Shown: in pieces, positions 49,101 to 60,777 of the stretch
Layout: every line of letters begins with the position of its first letter
Position numbering within the stretch: position 1 is the first letter of the stretch
DNA from: Sclerotinia nivalis
Taxonomy: Eukaryota > Ascomycota > Leotiomycetes > Helotiales > Sclerotiniaceae
Direction of reading: 5' to 3'
NCBI GenBank assembly: GCA_029531795.1
Contig: JAPEIS010000003.1
Coordinates: forward strand, 372,001 to 436,000
Length of the DNA: 64,000 nucleotides
Position numbers and translations under genes: made by a program
Notes under the pieces: generated by a model
The model's database searches: none
Seen by the model: the letters and a program-made list of their open reading frames with translations, nothing else
Told to the model about the DNA's origin: nothing

Positions 49101-50169
49101 CAGTTTCAATATACATATGAGGATGTAAAGTTCTCATGCAACGTGGGTTTGGGGGTTTTACTTCACTATATTGCACGTTCTTTATCAATAAAGTCGATAG
49201 AAGAAGAGTGCTGGGTACATACTATGTTGTTTATGTGATGTACTTGTACTAAGTACAATATGATGCAGACTCAGATGCAGCTTATTCCTGGCGCTTAAAA
49301 CCCAGGAAGAAAAAAAGCAAGCGCTCCAATAAAATAACTGATAATCCGCAAAAGCAAACTTCAAGGACGGCATAGATACTGTGCCTTCCTCACATATCAA
49401 TGTTTTTGATCCATCGTATCGTGACTGAAGAAAGGAAAATAGATGGGGAAGGAAAAGTGGGCCTGAGTTCAGCTCATTGTGTGATGGATGGATGCAGATG
49501 GAGAGTGTGAATGAGTCGTGAGGGGAGATGTTATGGGATGCGATGGATCATGTGAGGGGCATGTGGAGATGGGATGGGGTGTTTGAGAGGAGGAGAGGGT
49601 TGCGAATATGTGGGATGTTGTGAGTATGCAGGTATGCAGGTATGTATAGATGGTGTATTGAATAAAGAGAGTATGATGTATAATTTTCGATTTTCTATCT
49701 TTTCCGTCGGAACAGATTCATTGCTAAATAATAAAATTGCCCACTCATCCATCCATGTATCACAATATAAGGACGACAACTGCAAAGGATCAAATCACAA
49801 AATAGAACTTTTCCATTTTTCAACTCTTTTCACCCATGAAATCGCCTTCACATTTCACAATACAGAAGTAAAAGCGTATCATGAGTGGGTAAGTATCATC
49901 ACATAACATCATTCAATATGTATATATATACTTCACACACAACCACAATGAAACGAATATGAAATCTGCGTTGAAACATACAAGGTGGATATGTAATATA
50001 ATCATGGCATCATGGATTGGATGAACCTGTCTCATCTGAAGTCTTTTTTTTTTCTTTATGAAACAACGGGTGGTAGGTAGGTTGTCTGTGGGCTTTTTTG
50101 GGTAGGGGGAGGGAAGAAAGGTGTGGTTTGAGTTCGTATAGTGTTATTTGGTAGATCTGGGATAGGAGG

Positions 50170-50212
50170 GGTTGGGTTGGGTTGAGTTGAGTTTGGTTTG
50201 GTTTGGTTGGGT
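50170..50212. repeat. GGTTG/GGTTT pentanucleotide repeat
   Basis: Degenerate tandem pentanucleotides (GGTTG, AGTTG, GGTTT) in the gene-poor block. Purine/pyrimidine-skewed low-complexity DNA, not coding. Confidence 0.8.
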
Positions 50213-50380
50213 AGTTCGGATTGCGCGATATTTTGGTGGTTTGATTTGAGTTATTATCGGTATGGTAGATAGAAATCGGGAGAGATGGAAAATAATAGAA
50301 ATCGAAATGGAATGGAGAACCATGTAATGATCAGTAGATCTTTCATATAATCATATTAATCTACAAGACTAAATAATCCA

Positions 50381-50428
50381 ATTGTCCGAATGGCCCGAAT
50401 TGTCCGAATGGCCCGAATTGTCCGAATG
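50381..50428. repeat. 18-bp tandem repeat, 2.7 copies
   Basis: The unit ATTGTCCGAATGGCCCGA is repeated perfectly at 50381-50398 and 50399-50416, with a partial third copy to 50428. Each unit itself holds two related CCGAAT-type halves. Confidence 0.9.
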
Positions 50429-53400
50429 TAAACTATCTAAATTCTACCTATGATGTCTCAATATATCATGCTATATGCATGAAGAATACAGATCTTGAAG
50501 ATTGAGAACAAGGAGTTTCCTTTCTTGTTTTGGAAATTGGAGAAGTTGTGCTTGGACTGAGGACGGGACGGAGGAGAGAAGGGGGGAGAGCTGAAAATAA
50601 AACGGGATGGGAAAGGAGGTATCTACTAGGTGGGTATGGAATGGAAAGGAATGTTTGATATCGGATAGGATCGGATAGATCGAAGGATTGAAGAATGTTC
50701 GGTTTGTATCACATCGCACACGGGATGCACATATATATTCTTCATTTGGCATTGTATTTGCGTTGCAGAATCCAGATACTACTGTAACTGTAGCTAGCTA
50801 CCTGCCTAGGTATCAATGGATGGAATATGGAATGTGGAATGTGTCGTTACGAGTTAGTGTACGAACATGAAACGCAATGTATGACGCCATTCATTCCCAT
50901 CTTAAGCTTCTCCTGAAGATTGAAACACGTAGAGTAGGAACGAAGAATGAAGTACGAGGAACGAAGAATGTAAAACGAAGAGAAGAATGCGAAGGTATAC
51001 AAATTCGGTATTCTTTACGAATATCCTACTTACTGTATGTGTTGTAGCAAAATCCGCAATGCAACACGTTCTTAGAAATGGCAAAGTGGGAATTTGGAAA
51101 ATAAGAAAGGAGGTTTTTCTTTTCTTTTTTCTGTTGCAGTGCTCAGACTCAAACAAATTTGTTCACTATAGCTCTAGACAGTTTCCAGTAGATTGCATTG
51201 CCATCGGCTACGAGTATAATAAATGAAATTAGACAATGTTTGCGCTTCGCGTGCTTCGCGGCTCCCGGATGTATAATATTGTGAAGCTTTGAATTATCTA
51301 AGACTAGATACCTAGCAGATATTGACATTTCCAGTAGTTTCTTTCGCATGCATGAAGGGTAGAGGTTCGTGGTAATTTTAAACTGTTGGTAGCGCCGAAA
51401 GTTACTCTTGGCAGCTTCTTGCCCTAAAAGTCTTGTAATTCTAGCTTTGCGAATTTGTGATCTAGGCTCGGGCTCGGGCGGTCCCTGATAAGTCGGGGCT
51501 GGACAATTTAGTCGTTTCCTTAAGCTGTTATATTGTCGGTTGTGAAATGTTTGTTTTAGTTGGTTCAATAGAGTTCTTGGGAGAGAAAATCTGGAGAGGG
51601 TTCATTTCCGTAATCATGGTAACTTTGCCAAATTCTGCGTGATTAATTATACGAGCCTCAGACGTTCTGGGCTATCGATTATATTATTTATCGATATAAA
51701 TGTTTGTTGCTCGGATTGCTCAGATGTCAATATTTCCATTTGGGTATTAATTATCCAGTTATTCACTCCCACGGACTTTTTCTATGATTGGTTGGGCAAA
51801 GTATACTATAGACCCGTTAGAGTATTAATAGGAACACTATTACAGATGAACAAACCACGAGGTACCGAACCCACGAGGCACGATATCGAAAATGGCGTTA
51901 GATCTAGCGGTTAGACACAGGAACGAGAGTAAGATGGGGAATATGACCAACTGCAGCAGAGCAGCAGTGCAGCAAGTAGTGGGAAAGTGGATGAAGAAGT
52001 GGATTCTCGTGGGTTGTGATGATGTGTGTGTGTGGGGAGAACTTCTCATTTGGGAAGGGTCTTGGACTAAAACGATCTACGATATAATCTTTTTTCAGGG
52101 ACCTGAGCGCCCAGTTTGACTAAGGTTGTTGTTAGTTTGTTGCAGCTAGACCCTATCAACTTTTCATTATTGGTGTTGCTCAGATGTTTATTCATGAATT
52201 TGTAACGATGGACTGATGGCTAAGTAAGTGTATCTAGGAAGAAGGGTTGGAAATTATGTTTATTGTTATGTACCGGTATATTGGTCGAAGTAAATGAAGA
52301 AGATATTGATGTTCTCATTAGAAATGAAGGGGAAAATTCGGCAGATAACGTACTAGGTATCCAGCAAGGCCACTGTCTATGCATAAAGCAGGAGATTTTC
52401 ACCAAGCGTTGGATTGGCGCGTCTTGTTCATCACATTTCATTCATTTTGAAAGTGGTGGCTCAGCTGCGCATATCATTCTTCCGATGAACTCGTAGCCTT
52501 TTGTAAAACAATTTCTTTCTATCCCATCATCGATCAATTCCTTAATTACCATGCCATGCCATGTCATGAACCATTTTGCGTAAGGAAACAATTACTGGGT
52601 CATTATCCAGCCTTGTAAATGAATCAAATTTGATCGATACTACAGTACTATATGTATTCAAAACAATTGCCGAGCATTCTCCCTCTCCCAGCGTTCAAAT
52701 TCATGGATTGCCCAGATTGAGGAAAAAATAACAATAATGAAAAGCCTCTTCGATATACATTTTTATCCCGGCCCCTTGTTTTCATAGTGCAGAGTAAGCC
52801 TAATTCATGAATTTCGGATATTAAAGTGTGATTAAAGGCTTATTCAAAACACGCTAGCTATGAATTGTCAGATACTATTGGATGATCTGAGTCTAAAAGA
52901 GTCAATTTACTGGGCTTATATTTAGGCGAGAGTAGCACGGGGTAAGGAAAAAGGGCTGAAAAGGTGATGATTTTCTTGTGGCTTGGTGGGAAAAGAAATG
53001 GATTAAAGGGAGAGAGAGAGGAAAGGAAAATATGCATAAAGTGAGGGCCAAGGGAAGACCAGAGACCAAAATATGAATGATCGAAAAAGTAAATGTATAA
53101 GTGATATTTGATTGATTTTATGCATTTAGTTTCATCTACTCTGTATATTCTTATTGTTTCCTTTTGTTTGCCGGCCATGCCACATTGTAAAGGAAGCTGT
53201 ATGATTGTAACTACGGTACAGTTACAATAAGAATCTCATCCTAATTCATCTCATCGCATCCTTTTGATGTTATTGTGTACCTTCATCATACCCTTCACTC
53301 CGTAAGTACTATTCTGTACTCAAATCAATTCTACCGCTGGTTAGACAATACCATTTTAAATGTGCTCGTGCTCAATCTACTTGCATTTTACAATTACACC

Positions 53401-54466
53401 ATCTCTCAACTTTCTCCCGTTTCTTTTCATCTCACGGCCCCCCTGGCTTACTATTATTTATTTTTTGGTTCCTGGTCTATACAACGGACGTTCCCCCTAC
53501 CTAACCTTTATAATTCTAGTAAATTCACTCCCTGGTCCCTACGCCTACGTTCCACAACGTGAAAGTACCCACTGAAACCTCTCATCCTCGCCCTGAAAGC
53601 TTCACAAGGCCCCAAGGCAAAAGGTTCTCACGAATCGAGGCCACTTCAATTCATCCATTCATTCATTCCATCAAACCTCCTCCTTCTCCACCATCACCTC
53701 CTCCCCCGACCTCACCACTCTCTCTATATCTCCCACCCCGACACCTCATCAGGAAAATTAACCAACAAATCGAAATCGAAGTACAAGTTGCTGATCCGAA
53801 ATCCCCTCAACGAAGATTGTCAACGCCTTTAATTTGTGATAGCCTCCGGAGGCTTATGGATAATGGTCGCTCGTAGATGATTTGGTTTCGATTCGAAGTT
53901 GTGCAAGGAGGATATACCCAACCAAAAAACAATTGACGACTTTTCGTCACGACACTCATTTAAGACTCGCTCTTTACTCATACACGATCTGGTACAATTA
54001 ATTTTAAGATGTGAGTCGATATTCGTTCACCAAAAGATGAATTGTTTGTTTGAGGGGAAATGTTGGTTTGACTTGAATGATGACCGTTTTTCCCCTCAAA
54101 AATGGGGTTGCGATATCAATTCGATATTAATTCGTTCGCAAAGTCTCAATTATGCTGATCATTCATGCGATATTCACTATGTTGACATACTAATGGCAAT
54201 CATCAATAGATACACTCTTTGACATTTATTGTCAAGTACACTCGTTATTACTTATTCGCCCTGACAGTTAGTCTTCAATCTTCAATCTTCAATTTTCAAG
54301 CTTGATGGCCGCGGCCATTCTTCATTAACCAACGCCATCAACATTGTCGTTCTTAACTTCGAACTTCAACTAATTTATGTTCAGATCGAACTAAACTTTC
54401 GTCCAATACTTTCAAATACTAATATCTCAATAATAAACTCGAATTAAATTGAGATAACTTCCAATT

Positions 54467-57400
54467 ATGCATACACCTTCGTTATTCTTGGCCTCCGTGG
54501 TCATTCTTTCCTCATTTGCTTCCGCAGAGGGGGATCGACCAAAATATTACTTTCCACGAGAAATCAAAAGACAAATTTATTCGAACAACACGATTACAAG
54601 CAATGTTCCAGCTCAAACTTCAAATACAAAGGATGGCTCCACAATTACATCTTCATTCTCATCAACCACAAGTTCACAATCGGATGATATGGATCAAGAT
54701 CCTACGACCAATAAAAGGGCATCTTCAAGTAATACATTCTTGGATTCACTTTCATCTATGTTCAGCTTAGGATCGACAACTACGACATCGACAACTTCAT
54801 CGAGTTCATCTTCGAGCTTTACTTCTAGCACTACATCCTCGAGTACATCAGTCCCTAGCGATGCAGTATCTTCAAACGATGCAACATCTGTTCTGATTAC
54901 TAGTTCGGCGAGTTTAGGAACTGGATCCAGTGATTCCCCTACGATTTTACCAACTACAAGTTCGAGTTTGAGTTCGAGTTTGAGTTCGAGTTCGACTTCA
55001 ACTTCGACTTCAACTTCGACCTCATCTGTTGAATCACATTCCTTGCCAACTTCTTCATCCTCGAGCGATTCAAGTCCATCTATCGCAAGCACTTCAGTTT
55101 TGAGCGCTGCATCAAGTTCTAATGCTGGACTAACTGGGGTTTCCGGGGCATCGACAGGAACAGTCCAAACTACTGTATCTGTTCCTACAACTACTAGTTC
55201 TTCTAGCTCGACCCCGGAAGGAATTACTGGAGCACCAACTGGAGCATCTAGTTCCTCGGCCGCTTCCAAACCATCATCCAGTTCTTACGTTCTTGTGGGC
55301 CTCTCATCAGCCACCACAAAGTCAGTTGCCGAACCCAGCAGTTCCAGCGGTGTTGGAATCGATTTATCTCTTGGATTAGGTTTAACTGGAGCTTCTACTG
55401 GTGTATCTACAACCTCGAGCGCAACTAGTGCTCCGAGTTCCTCAAGTACATCTATTCCTGATAATTCTGGCGTTCCTGAATCATCGACAAGCACATCGGC
55501 AAAATCTAGTGAAACTAAAGCTGCTGAATCTTCAACCACAAAATCGAGCTCGAGTTCAGTAGCATCTATTGCCTCGAAAACTTCAATTTCAAACTCAGGC
55601 ACTGTTGCAGGTATCACCGGAGCACCTACTGGATCCGGATCATCAGCGACTGTTCCAGTTTCAATTCCAACTTCCACGGACACTCCAATCCAAAGCTCAA
55701 GCACAGCAGGCATTTCCGGAGCACCTACTGGTAAAGCCCCGACTATTATTTCCAGTACTTCTCAATCCACGGAATCTTCAACAACCTCCGTAGCCCCAGG
55801 TGAATCATCTTCAACCTCCAGTGATGCCACCGGAACTGGTTCAGCCCCAAGTACAATTGTATCCCCATCATCTAGCGCATCGGCTGCTAGTTCTTCAAGT
55901 TCTAACCTTTTGGAACCAATTGTCGCTTCTACAGGCTTAATTCCATCTATTGTCATTCTTCCTACTATAACTTCAGAATCTAGTTCTCAAAGCGCATCAA
56001 AAACTTCAGCTGCTGCTTCATCATCTACTAGTGGAATTACATTTGGACCAGGTGGAGTTTTATCTGGATCAAGCTCTGTCTTTGCAAGTTCTACGGATAC
56101 AAATGCATCGCCAGTATCTGTCCCAACTGCTTCATCTTCAGGAGTATCATTCTCAGGCTCAGCAGCTACCACTGCCCCTGCTTCTGATTCTACTAGTTCA
56201 ACTGGTCTTTTGGGAGTTGTTGCTACCGCAGCAAGCAATTTGGTTGGTGATGTGACATCAGATGTAGGAACGGTGGTATCTCAAGTCACAAGTGCTATTT
56301 TACCATCGGATTCTTCAGCCTCAAGTTCAACTGCCAAAGTTACCGGATCATCTACTAGCGTATCAGATATTTCGGCATCAAACACTGCTTCTACAGGTAG
56401 TTCAGCACCTACAAGTGTGGCTAGAATTACTAGTGCCTCAACTGGTATCTCGGCACCTTCCAGCACAATTTCTGGAATCAGTGGAGCTCCTACAGGCACA
56501 AGTACAAATTCAGGCTCGGCTGCCACCTCATCATCTTCTGGTGACTTACTTTCATCTTTGATTGGTGGCGTATCGTCTTTGGTATCTACCGCCACATCTG
56601 ATCTTCTTCCAACTTCTGCAACTTCCCTCCCAGATTCTAGTGCATCGGCTTCAGCATCCTCGGCAGGTATTATTGGGGCTACTACGGGTGTTTCTAGTGG
56701 GTCTGCATCAACTACAACTCCAGCTGGTTTACTTCCATCTCTTGGATCTGCATCAACTACAACCCCAGCTGGTTTACTTCCATCTCTCATATCTGGTGTT
56801 ACATCTGATTTACTTCCAACCAGTACTGCCTCGGTTTCTGGGACAGATGCTAGTGGTTCAGCATCCGCTACAGGCACTTTGAGCAGTGCTAGTGCCTCAA
56901 ATACTGCTACTGCTACAAATCTTTTATCTGGGATCACTTCTGACCTTGGATCTGTTACATCTGGTTTATTACCAACCACTACTGCTACGGATTTGAGTGC
57001 TTCAGCATCCTCGGCAGGAATTACAGGCCCAGTCACAGGAATTAGTTCTACTACTACTGGGTCATCTGCCGCAACATCGACTGGCCTTCTTCCTGGTGTA
57101 AGTTCCCTTCTTGGATCGGTCACATCAGATATTGGATCCGCTACCTCAACAATTTTGAGCGGAACAGGTATATCTGCCTCGGCTACAATAACTTCTGAAA
57201 GTGCATCATCCACAGGATTGTTGACAACTGTTATTTCTGGTGTCACTTCTGTTATTGGTTCTTCCACAGGTCCCTCGTCCGCTGCAGCTAGTTCTACCAC
57301 ACCTTCTGCTTCCAGTTCGACCCCATTGGTCAGTTTAATTTCGAGTATTCTTGGATCTAGTACTAGCAGTGATTCGTCTGCCACGATTACGGGACATATC

Positions 57401-58912
57401 TCCAGTGCTACCGGTGCTTCAAATGCTACCGCTATCAATTCTGGAACAGACATCACATCAAGTACTTCAATCAGCCTTGGATCTTCGTCAACAATTTCAG
57501 GAACTGTCCTTCCAACAAGTGCGAGTGGTAATGCGACCTCTATTCCATTATCTGCAACTAGTTTCTCCACCAGTATTGAAACTGGATCTTCTACAATCAA
57601 ATCCAGTTCAGGAACAGGGGTTGTTACTTTACCAACTCCATCCCTAACTTCTTCAACAAGTGGATTAGCCAATGTCACATATACCTCAATCTCAGCTTCT
57701 TCAGCTTCTTCCGGTTCAGCTTCAAGTCTATCAAGTATTGGAACATCAGTTTCTGCGACAACGACGCCAAAGACAACAATATCCGATATTTCTTCAACAG
57801 CAGCTTCATCAGCGACTGTTACATCTGGAGGTTCAGCTAGTACAGCTCGAATTACGTCTACATCCTCCTCAACTACCCCCACAATAATTGCCTCTCCCAC
57901 TCAAGAAAGTACTACTGCAGTCGTAAAAACCGAAACACCTAGTGAGACAACCGCTCCTCTCACAATCTATCCAACAGCTACAAATAATGCTACATCAATG
58001 TGGCTTCCACAAACCATTATTGTTCAATCATCATCCACAAATCAAGCTACTCCCACCAATACTGCACTTGCGACAACTCTACCAAAGGTTATCACTCCCA
58101 GTGGTTCTATTCCATCAAGTCCAGAAAATGCCACATTAATTCAACTTGGTTTCCTCTTCCAACTTAACTACGCATTTGTTGTTGCCAACCCACTTTCATC
58201 CGCACAAATCTTTCAATATCTTCCCATTGGTATCGCAGATGGATTAGGAATTAAGCAGGAACAAGTTATCATGCACAGTCTCATTCCTTACAATACACAA
58301 TCTCAATTGAAGTTTATTACAACTTTGGCACTCGCTTATATTCCAACCAATTTGGTCAGCACTCTCCAACTTGATTTACATACTCCAACAGCAGCTATCT
58401 ACAACAATCCTGATCCATCAATTAACACACTTGTTAACTATATCAATCCTTCCATCCCATTAACACCTGGTTCAACTCTTGAAGGTGGATCTGGAACTGG
58501 AACTGATAGTTCTGGATCTGCAGCAACTACAAGTCCTTCTAGTGGAAACAGTGGTGTATTCAATACCGATGCTCAAAACACATCTCCAAAGGTTAAGAGT
58601 ACTACTGCTGGTATCGTTGTTGGAGCTGCTGGTGCTGCCGCTGCCTATGGTGCTGCCATGTTCTTTATCGCTCGGAGATACAAGAAACGCAAGCTTAGCC
58701 ATCGTCGATCAAACTCTATCATGAATCCTGCGGAGATGAGACAATCTAGTGCTTTTACTGGTGGTGCTTTCATGTCTGGTGGTCGTATGACTCCTGGTAC
58801 TGCAGGAAATGATAGAAATAGTGGAGGAAGTGGAAGAAGTGCAGGAAATTCGGCTCGAACGCAACAAATCTCAGCACCGATGATGGCTGAAAATTCATTG
58901 GGATGGAATTGA
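54467..58912 (+). CDS. MSB2: Msb2-type signalling mucin
   Basis: Single-pass plasma-membrane mucin that senses surface and cell-wall cues and signals through Cdc42/Ste11 to the invasive-growth MAPK (family knowledge of fungal Msb2). One 1481-residue exon. Signal peptide about 1-20 (SLFLASVVILSSFASA). Residues about 40-1215 are an extreme Ser/Thr/Ala/Gly-rich mucin domain for O-glycosylation, with recurring G[IL][ST]GAPTG motifs. A conserved folded ectodomain lies at about 1222-1345 (LNYAFVVANPLSSAQIFQYL, IADGLGIKQEQVIMHSL, INPSIPLTPG), matching the membrane-proximal domain of Msb2 homologues. One transmembrane helix lies at about 1380-1404 (AGIVVGAAGAAAAYGAAMFF), followed by RRYKKRK and a short cytosolic tail of about 75 residues rich in Gly/Ser. 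Start: first ATG, giving a good signal peptide. Confidence 0.88.
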   Translation: MHTPSLFLASVVILSSFASAEGDRPKYYFPREIKRQIYSNNTITSNVPAQTSNTKDGSTITSSFSSTTSSQSDDMDQDPTTNKRASSSNTFLDSLSSMFSLGSTTTTSTTSSSSSSSFTSSTTSSSTSVPSDAVSSNDATSVLITSSASLGTGSSDSPTILPTTSSSLSSSLSSSSTSTSTSTSTSSVESHSLPTSSSSSDSSPSIASTSVLSAASSSNAGLTGVSGASTGTVQTTVSVPTTTSSSSSTPEGITGAPTGASSSSAASKPSSSSYVLVGLSSATTKSVAEPSSSSGVGIDLSLGLGLTGASTGVSTTSSATSAPSSSSTSIPDNSGVPESSTSTSAKSSETKAAESSTTKSSSSSVASIASKTSISNSGTVAGITGAPTGSGSSATVPVSIPTSTDTPIQSSSTAGISGAPTGKAPTIISSTSQSTESSTTSVAPGESSSTSSDATGTGSAPSTIVSPSSSASAASSSSSNLLEPIVASTGLIPSIVILPTITSESSSQSASKTSAAASSSTSGITFGPGGVLSGSSSVFASSTDTNASPVSVPTASSSGVSFSGSAATTAPASDSTSSTGLLGVVATAASNLVGDVTSDVGTVVSQVTSAILPSDSSASSSTAKVTGSSTSVSDISASNTASTGSSAPTSVARITSASTGISAPSSTISGISGAPTGTSTNSGSAATSSSSGDLLSSLIGGVSSLVSTATSDLLPTSATSLPDSSASASASSAGIIGATTGVSSGSASTTTPAGLLPSLGSASTTTPAGLLPSLISGVTSDLLPTSTASVSGTDASGSASATGTLSSASASNTATATNLLSGITSDLGSVTSGLLPTTTATDLSASASSAGITGPVTGISSTTTGSSAATSTGLLPGVSSLLGSVTSDIGSATSTILSGTGISASATITSESASSTGLLTTVISGVTSVIGSSTGPSSAAASSTTPSASSSTPLVSLISSILGSSTSSDSSATITGHISSATGASNATAINSGTDITSSTSISLGSSSTISGTVLPTSASGNATSIPLSATSFSTSIETGSSTIKSSSGTGVVTLPTPSLTSSTSGLANVTYTSISASSASSGSASSLSSIGTSVSATTTPKTTISDISSTAASSATVTSGGSASTARITSTSSSTTPTIIASPTQESTTAVVKTETPSETTAPLTIYPTATNNATSMWLPQTIIVQSSSTNQATPTNTALATTLPKVITPSGSIPSSPENATLIQLGFLFQLNYAFVVANPLSSAQIFQYLPIGIADGLGIKQEQVIMHSLIPYNTQSQLKFITTLALAYIPTNLVSTLQLDLHTPTAAIYNNPDPSINTLVNYINPSIPLTPGSTLEGGSGTGTDSSGSAATTSPSSGNSGVFNTDAQNTSPKVKSTTAGIVVGAAGAAAAYGAAMFFIARRYKKRKLSHRRSNSIMNPAEMRQSSAFTGGAFMSGGRMTPGTAGNDRNSGGSGRSAGNSARTQQISAPMMAENSLGWN
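54961..55020 (+). repeat. Ser/Thr codon microsatellite in MSB2
   Basis: Runs of TTCGAGTTTGAG and TTCGACTTCAAC 12-bp units encode alternating Ser, Leu and Thr in the mucin domain. A likely site of length variation. Confidence 0.75.
56699..56788 (+). repeat. 45-bp tandem duplication in MSB2
   Basis: Two adjacent 45-bp copies (56699-56743 and 56744-56788), nearly identical, each encoding GSASTTTPAGLLPSL. In-frame, inside the mucin domain, so it changes length without breaking the protein. Confidence 0.88.
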
Positions 58913-60777
58913 AGATACTGATTTTAATATCTTTTTCACATGTACCCCAAAGTACATCAAGGCAATCTTACCTTATCTCGCTGTATCATATACATTCATC
59001 AAAAAGTCTCAGCAATGTCTGAATACGAGCATCGCGCTCATCATTTTCTTTCTTTTTTTCCAATCATAAATCCATTGGCGTTGGGTATCGCCTTTATACC
59101 CCCTTCCTGCATCAAACATAAAATCTATCTCAATTTTTCGGGTTTAGATTTTTGACACGGAAGGTTTTTCATTTACTTCATGTTGAGAGAAGGATAAAAC
59201 TAGGGCGGGCGGATGGAGGGGTTTTGAATGGGATAAGTAAAGGAAGAAGGAATGAAAGAGAGAAAGACATAAAAATGGGTGGACTTGGCGAGAGGTCGAG
59301 AGGATTAAAGCTTTTGTGTATATTTACGATCCTACGAACGCGGATATTTCTTATAATCTTTGAAGATGTACTCGAGTAGTTGCACGCAAGATACCTGGTA
59401 TGTTTATTATTTTGAGGTGATGTTTTTTTATATTTATTTATACGTATACGCGCTTCGTTGGGAATATATAGTAGTTTTGTAATAATTTTATAGGGAGGGG
59501 ATAGGGATGGGGATGGGGATAGGGATAGGGATGGGGATGGGGATGGGGATGGGGATGGGGATAGGGATGGGGATGAAGATGAAGTTGCGTGGATGTAGGG
59601 ACAGATGAGTAGGGAAGGAAGATCTGGTGACTCGGGAGATGTGTAATCTGTAGATATGAATAAGAGATTTTTGGTTTATTTTTATGTTTGAAGTGAGGAG
59701 GAGCGAATTAATGAATAGATAATAAAATAAATAACCGAGAATAATTTGAAGTGAGGGGTGAACCAGACCAGCATTTTCCTTGGTTAGGTACCTAGGTTTT
59801 CATTATCTGGTAAGGCTATGGATATACGAGTACTGTACCTAGTATATTTATCGCTAGATTTTAGCTCTAGGCATTTGCTATCTATCACTACCTAGGTATT
59901 GTTGTTTATCCATTGATTTCACGGGATTGTCGGCTTTTGTTTATTTGGAAGGACGTGAGTTATGGTTTTGTGTAGATGGTGCTTGTGAATAGGTAGGTAT
60001 TTTGTGTAGGTAGTGTTTGTGAATAGGAAATTGGTGTCTAATTCATTATATATGCTAGGTAGGATGATTGTATATATACCTGCAATTTTAGAGGAATGTG
60101 AATGTGAATGTGAATGTTCATGAATAGTGAGTATGCATAGTGATTGTGAATAGTGAATAATTAATACATAAGGGCATATCTACCCTCACAAGCTGTATAA
60201 TGTATTTTTAGAGACATCTAAATAGATTGGTCATATTCGTTCCCGAGGTCTCCATTTTCATGGCTGTGTACACTTGTACCTGCTGTACCTGGTTCATTGC
60301 TGGAGTTAGGAAAACGTGGCTGGGAAAAGGTTGATGATCGTTGGTTGCTATGCCAACTTATCCTCCCGCCATTCGATTCGTGGAGAGAGGGCGAGTGATG
60401 TGACCCATTTTCATGCTGCCCTGTCGAAAAATACTAGGTGAAATTCGTGCCGCCTGCGAGTACATCCCTCTCTCTCCACTTGTCTATTTCCTTCTGAAAA
60501 TATTTCTGTAATCAATTGATTGATTGATTGATTTGAAAAAAAAAAGGATACCGATACGAATAATTGATAATTATACTCTCATTTTGAAATTGGATGAAAA
60601 GGGATGAAAAAGTAATTTTGAGACGACAATTCAAAAGAAATCAATATTTACACCAAGGCATTCGCTTCTCCTTCCAATATCAACAACGTCCATTTATGGA
60701 AGAATAAACATTCGCATTCCCCGAGAATTGGATTTGGCGCATTTTTGTCGCAAATTTACCCATCAACGTAATTAAAA
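58913..60777. other. intergenic, MSB2 to chitin synthase
   Basis: About 1.9 kb with no supported gene. It holds the G-rich repeat (59493-59574), repeated GTGAAT units near 60098-60122, an imperfect direct repeat of a GTAGRTRGTG-type unit (about 59965-60030), several ACCTAGGTA-type palindromes (near 59786 and 59890), and a GATT microsatellite with poly-A near 60516-60545 in the probable chitin synthase promoter. Confidence 0.55.
59493..59574. repeat. GGGGAT/AGGGAT hexanucleotide repeat
   Basis: About 14 tandem hexamers alternating GGGGAT and AGGGAT over 82 bases. G-runs every six bases could form G-quadruplexes on the plus strand. Resembles but is not the TTAGGG telomere unit. Confidence 0.92.

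Larger units (their letters stand above)
46129..54466. other. 8.3-kb gene-poor block upstream of MSB2
   Basis: No gene could be supported on either strand. The longest frames (for example 51149-51568 minus, 49574-49906 plus, 53899-54222 plus) lack ATG starts or protein-like composition. The block contains a minisatellite-like 18-bp repeat (50381-50428), a GGTTG/GGTTT pyrimidine/purine repeat (50170-50212), CATT and ATGAT microsatellites and CT-rich tracts at 53400-53730. No transposon open reading frame, long terminal repeat pair or tRNA was recognised. It ends in the MSB2 promoter and leader. It could hold unannotated noncoding RNA, decayed repeats or an extended regulatory region. Confidence 0.5.

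Noticed and set aside
51149..51568. 139-codon minus-strand frame in the gene-poor block
   Set aside because: Starts at TTG, has no domain, and composition is that of AT-rich noncoding DNA.
53559..53876. 105-codon frame with proline-rich stretch upstream of MSB2
   Set aside because: No ATG-based start of merit in a protein context; overlaps CT-rich promoter sequence that reads as Ser/Pro codons in any frame.
46129..54466. Search for tRNA, 5S rRNA, CRISPR arrays or transposon ends
   Set aside because: No tRNA-like B-box context, no rRNA sequence, no regular spaced repeats and no terminal repeats were seen by eye; a covariance-model scan would be needed to be certain.
56281..57900. 539-codon minus-strand ORF opposite the MSB2 mucin domain
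   Set aside because: Composition (Val/Glu/Asp/Pro) is the mirror of Ser/Thr codons on the sense strand; there is no domain, and the sense gene is convincing. The same applies to the antisense frames at 54694-55269 and 55285-55713.
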